17,318 bases of DNA from an uncultured Acinetobacter sp. GTDB lineage: Bacteria; Pseudomonadota; Gammaproteobacteria; Pseudomonadales; Moraxellaceae. The notes beneath the pieces were generated by a model. It saw nothing but the letters and a program-made list of their open reading frames with translations, was not told where the DNA came from and did not search any database. The stretch lies in NCBI GenBank assembly GCA_900771065.1, contig CAAGMP010000148.1, positions 1 through 17,318 of the forward strand. Direction: 5' to 3'. This document shows positions 13,907 through 17,318 of this stretch, piece by piece (position 1 is the stretch's first letter; every line of letters starts with the position of its first letter). The translations under genes and the position numbers were made by a program.

Positions 13907-16900
13907 ATGAATAGCTGGCTAATTATTGGGATACTTATTTTGTATATTGCGCTGCTTTTTATCTGCGCTTTTTTTGGAGAAAAACATGCTAGCCGCCTCA
14001 GCACACGCGGTAAAATGTTGTTATTTAGCTTGACCTTAGGCGTTTATTGTTCTTCTTGGACTTTTTTTGGTGCAACAGGTGCTGCAGTTCGTGATGGTAT
14101 TATTTTTCTTCCCATTTATTTAGGTCCACTTCTTTTTGTTGCGCTAGGTTATGATATTTGGCGACGTTTAGGGCGCGTTAGACAACATCATGCCATTTCT
14201 TCTATTGCCGATTTTATTGCTGCACGATATGGAAAAAGTGGAACTTTAGCCTCTTTGGTGACCATTTTAGCCGTGATCGCCGTCATTCCGTACTTGGCTT
14301 TACAATTACGTGCAATTGAACTGAGTGCTTCAGTCATCCTAGAACAAAATAGTATGGTTGAAAATACCACCAATGCCGTTTTGTTTTTAACAGGAATTTT
14401 GGCGATTTTAGCGATGATTTTTGGAACTCGCCAAATTGCTAATACAGAACAACATGGCGGTTTAATGCTCGCTGTTGCTTTTGAATCTTTTGTTAAATTA
14501 TTTGCTTTATTGGCAGTTGCCGTTTTTTTTATTTTTGCAGCACCAGAAAATATTCATCAAGTTGCTTCCGATATTTCAGAATCTTTTCATGATATTCAGT
14601 TATTTGGTGTACCTGAAACTTTTTGGGTGCAAACATTACTCGCAGCATTAGCAATTATTTGTTTACCAAGACAATTTCACGTTGCCGTGGTTGAATTACG
14701 CGATGAAAAACATATTCGTGGTGCGCGACGTTGGTTTGCTATTTATTTGATTTTAACCACAATCGCAATTATTCCAATTGCAAGTTGGGCACTGCATACA
14801 TCCTCGCATTTTCTAATTACACCCGATGTTGCCATTTTATCTTTACCTTTAAGTTACAACCAAGAATGGTTAACTTTATTGGCATTTTTAGGTGGTTTTT
14901 CTGCATCAACAGGCATGCTATTGGTTTCATCGGTTGCCTTGTCAATTATGCTAAGCAATGACTTAATTATGCCTGCATTGTGGAAAGCAGGATTGATTTC
15001 ACGTAATGACAGACGTCTGCCTTTAGTACTGAAATTTACACGACGTTTATGTATTTTGGGCGTGATGTTATTGGGCTTTTTATTCTTTAGTTTTTTTGAT
15101 GACATTGACCAACTTTCTGTTTTTGGATTATTGGCATTTAGTGCTGTTGCTCAATTTGCGCCTGCATTAATTGGCGGTTTATATTGGCGTGGAGGAAGTA
15201 AACAAGGCGTTTATGCAGGTTTGTTAGTTGGCTTTTTCATGTGGGCATATACACTGTTATTGCCAACTATTTTTCGCAGTATGCCTGAACATTTTCACGG
15301 TTACAGCCTGAGTTTTTTAGAACAAGGACCATGGGGCATTTCACTATTACGCCCTGAAGCTTTACTTGGTTTTGAGTCTTTTGCTTCGTTAACGCATGGC
15401 GTTATTTGGTCTTTGGGCTTAAATTTAGTGTTGTATATTTGGGTTTCTAAAATTTTCCGTCCGAGTGTGGCTGAACAAATTCAAGCTGAAAGTTTTTTTT
15501 ACTATGAAACGAAACCGCTTCCATCACAAACATTAAGTACAGAAATTGTTTATTCCCATCAAAATGTTGCACGCTTAAAAATTGGAGATTTACTGACTTT
15601 AGCTAAACGTATTACAGGTGAAGAGCCAACCATTCAAGCATTTCAACAATTTTGCCAACAAAATAATGTTGTACTCAATGAAAATAACAGTGCCAATGGC
15701 ATGTGGTTACGTTTTACCGAACAATATTTAGCGGGCACGATTGGTGCTGCATCTGCTCGAACTCTGCTCACCACAGCCATGGTAGACAATGGTTTAGCGA
15801 TTGGACAAGTTGCGAACATTCTCGATCAGGCTTCACAATGGCAACGTTTTAACCAAAATTTAATTATGACCATGATTGACCATATGACGCAAGGTGTCAG
15901 TGTGGTTGATGAAAACATGTGTTTGGTGGCGTGGAATAATCAATATTTAAAACTCTTTGATTATCCTAAAGATATTGTTTATGTCGGTTGCCCAATTGCC
16001 GATTTAATCCGTTACAACGCAGAACGTGGTGAATGTGGACCAGGTTCAATTGAAGAGCATGTACGCAAACGCGTCAATTGGATGAAACTTGGTAGTTCAC
16101 ATGAATTTGAACGCATTCGTAAAGATGGACGCGTGATTCAAATGCGCGGTAATCCAATTGAAGGGGGTGGTTTCGTCACTACATTTGCAGATATTACTGC
16201 TTTCCGTGAAAATGAAGCAGTATTAGAAGCGCGTGTACAAGATCGGACACAAAAATTAGCAACCGCTTTGGCAGAACAACAAGTTGCACGTGAACAAGCC
16301 GACAAAGCCAATATGTCTAAAAGTCGCTTTATTGCCGCAGCAAGTCACGATTTATTGCAACCGATGCATGCAGCACGTTTATTTAGTACCGCTTTAGAAC
16401 AAAGCGTTCAATCAGCAGAAGATCGTAAAACATTACAACAACTTGACCGTGCTTTACATGGGGCAGAAAGTATGTTGTCTGCCTTATTAGATATTGCTCG
16501 CTTAGAAGGTGGAACAATTCAGCCCAAACGCCAAGCCTATCCATTACATGATTTATTAAGTGATTTAGAATTGCAATTTAAATCAATTGCCGCACAACGT
16601 AACATTTTATTTCGGGTACATGATGTGCAATTTTGGATTGACACTGACCCCCAATGGATTCGTCGTATTATCCAAAATTTTGTCAGCAATGCATTGCGTT
16701 ACACAGCTAAAGGACGTGTTGTGGTGGGTGTTTTACGTTCAGCACAAAAAGAAGGACATATTCGTATTGGCGTTTGGGATACAGGACCAGGCGTTGCTGA
16801 AGAACAACGCATTAAATTATTCCAAGAGTTTGAACGTTGTGGACATACTTCACCTTGGGGTGAACAAGGTTTAGGTTTGGGTTTAGCCATTGTACAACGT

Positions 16901-17318
16901 ATGACCAATTTATTAGATTATCCTGTTTATGTTTATTCGAATTTAGGTCGTGGTTCATGCTTTATGATTGAAGTTCCTGTTGTTGCTGCACCAAAGGTTG
17001 TTGCAACGCCAGTACAAAATATCAGTATGCAAAATCATGCCTATAAAATTTTATGTTTAGACAATGATGAAGCCATTTTAGAAGGAATGAGCACATTATT
17101 AACCAAATGGGGACATCAAGTTTTTAAAGCCACAGAACCTGAACAAGCCGAACAAATTATTCAGCAAGAAAAAATTCATGTTTGGTTAGTCGATCAACAT
17201 TTAAATGAGCAAAAAATGGGCTTAGATTTTATTTTAGCACATCGTGAAGCTGGTGTGCCAATTGCACTCATTACCGCAGATTCTGACCCAGAATTACCGC
17301 AAAAATTAAAGGAATTAA
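13907..17318 (+). CDS. CrbS/MxtR-type SSF-domain hybrid sensor histidine kinase, C-terminus cut by window edge
   Basis: One frame stays open from the ATG at 13907 to the window end (1137 codons). Residues 1 to about 500 are a sodium:solute-symporter-like membrane domain with the CLPRQFHVAVVE motif (about 252-263). A linker resembling the STAC region follows (about 525-640), then a PAS domain (about 650-770). The kinase core has an H-box ASHDLLQPMHAARLF with phospho-acceptor His814, an N-box NFVSNALRYT at about 922, DTGPG at about 957 and GLGLGL at about 988. The receiver domain starts near 1046 with the acceptor Asp1096 in LVDQHL; its last 25-30 residues, including the conserved Lys, lie outside. 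Relatives (CrbS in Vibrio, MxtR in Pseudomonas) work with a LuxR-type regulator to switch on acetate genes, which fits its position opposite yjcH-actP. The partner regulator is not visible here. The ribosome binding site is weak, and an in-frame TAG lies 30 bp upstream. Confidence 0.88.
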   Translation, partial: MNSWLIIGILILYIALLFICAFFGEKHASRLSTRGKMLLFSLTLGVYCSSWTFFGATGAAVRDGIIFLPIYLGPLLFVALGYDIWRRLGRVRQHHAISSIADFIAARYGKSGTLASLVTILAVIAVIPYLALQLRAIELSASVILEQNSMVENTTNAVLFLTGILAILAMIFGTRQIANTEQHGGLMLAVAFESFVKLFALLAVAVFFIFAAPENIHQVASDISESFHDIQLFGVPETFWVQTLLAALAIICLPRQFHVAVVELRDEKHIRGARRWFAIYLILTTIAIIPIASWALHTSSHFLITPDVAILSLPLSYNQEWLTLLAFLGGFSASTGMLLVSSVALSIMLSNDLIMPALWKAGLISRNDRRLPLVLKFTRRLCILGVMLLGFLFFSFFDDIDQLSVFGLLAFSAVAQFAPALIGGLYWRGGSKQGVYAGLLVGFFMWAYTLLLPTIFRSMPEHFHGYSLSFLEQGPWGISLLRPEALLGFESFASLTHGVIWSLGLNLVLYIWVSKIFRPSVAEQIQAESFFYYETKPLPSQTLSTEIVYSHQNVARLKIGDLLTLAKRITGEEPTIQAFQQFCQQNNVVLNENNSANGMWLRFTEQYLAGTIGAASARTLLTTAMVDNGLAIGQVANILDQASQWQRFNQNLIMTMIDHMTQGVSVVDENMCLVAWNNQYLKLFDYPKDIVYVGCPIADLIRYNAERGECGPGSIEEHVRKRVNWMKLGSSHEFERIRKDGRVIQMRGNPIEGGGFVTTFADITAFRENEAVLEARVQDRTQKLATALAEQQVAREQADKANMSKSRFIAAASHDLLQPMHAARLFSTALEQSVQSAEDRKTLQQLDRALHGAESMLSALLDIARLEGGTIQPKRQAYPLHDLLSDLELQFKSIAAQRNILFRVHDVQFWIDTDPQWIRRIIQNFVSNALRYTAKGRVVVGVLRSAQKEGHIRIGVWDTGPGVAEEQRIKLFQEFERCGHTSPWGEQGLGLGLAIVQRMTNLLDYPVYVYSNLGRGSCFMIEVPVVAAPKVVATPVQNISMQNHAYKILCLDNDEAILEGMSTLLTKWGHQVFKATEPEQAEQIIQQEKIHVWLVDQHLNEQKMGLDFILAHREAGVPIALITADSDPELPQKLKEL

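Noticed and set aside
13907..17318. Frameshift or pseudogene in the large sensor kinase, because the length from ATG to the window end is not a multiple of three
   Set aside because: The frame is open without a stop and with family motifs in order from start to receiver. The final TTAA is TTA plus the first base of the next codon, so the gene simply continues past the edge.

Overview
The window looks like chromosomal core DNA from Acinetobacter or a close relative in the Moraxellaceae. It is AT-rich with even codon use, and GlmM, SSB and ActP read like the Acinetobacter versions of these families. The assignment rests on recognition, not on a search. I see no phage, insertion sequence, CRISPR array, tRNA or rRNA.

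Layout. Positions 1-6502 are all on the minus strand: (partial pdxH) <- glmM <- terminator <- guaB <- terminator <- a stand-alone metallo-beta-lactamase-fold di-iron (ODP-type) protein <- terminator <- ssb <- a YajR-type MFS transporter. uvrA then runs on the plus strand (6687-9521), sharing a roughly 185 bp divergent control region with the transporter. uvrA meets a membrane diguanylate cyclase (minus, 9518-11209) with overlapping stop codons. A 470 bp region without protein genes follows. Then come actP and its DUF485 partner yjcH (minus, 11680-13717), and divergently a large SSF-type hybrid sensor kinase of the CrbS/MxtR kind (plus, from 13907), cut by the window end inside its receiver domain. 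This kinase has no stop codon inside the window.

How the genes fit together. glmM-pdxH, guaB, ssb and uvrA are housekeeping genes (cell wall precursor, vitamin B6, GMP synthesis, DNA binding and repair). The right end is an acetate module: a Na+/acetate symporter with its small partner, and a kinase whose relatives control acetate uptake and activation, all meeting at one intergenic region.

Most interesting part. The 470 bp region between the cyclase and actP appears to encode two convergent small RNAs. Each has a promoter of the form TTTACA-N17-CATAAT and a strong intrinsic terminator. One (minus, about 11598-11510) starts with a hairpin at its predicted first nucleotide, exposes a CUCC motif and has a CCCC terminator loop. 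Its promoter spacer is a near-perfect 18 bp palindrome. The other (plus, about 11371-11468) has three stem-loops. Further candidate control sites are a palindrome before uvrA, an inverted repeat against the ribosome binding site of the di-iron protein with an FNR-like box upstream, and nested inverted repeats between yjcH and the kinase gene.
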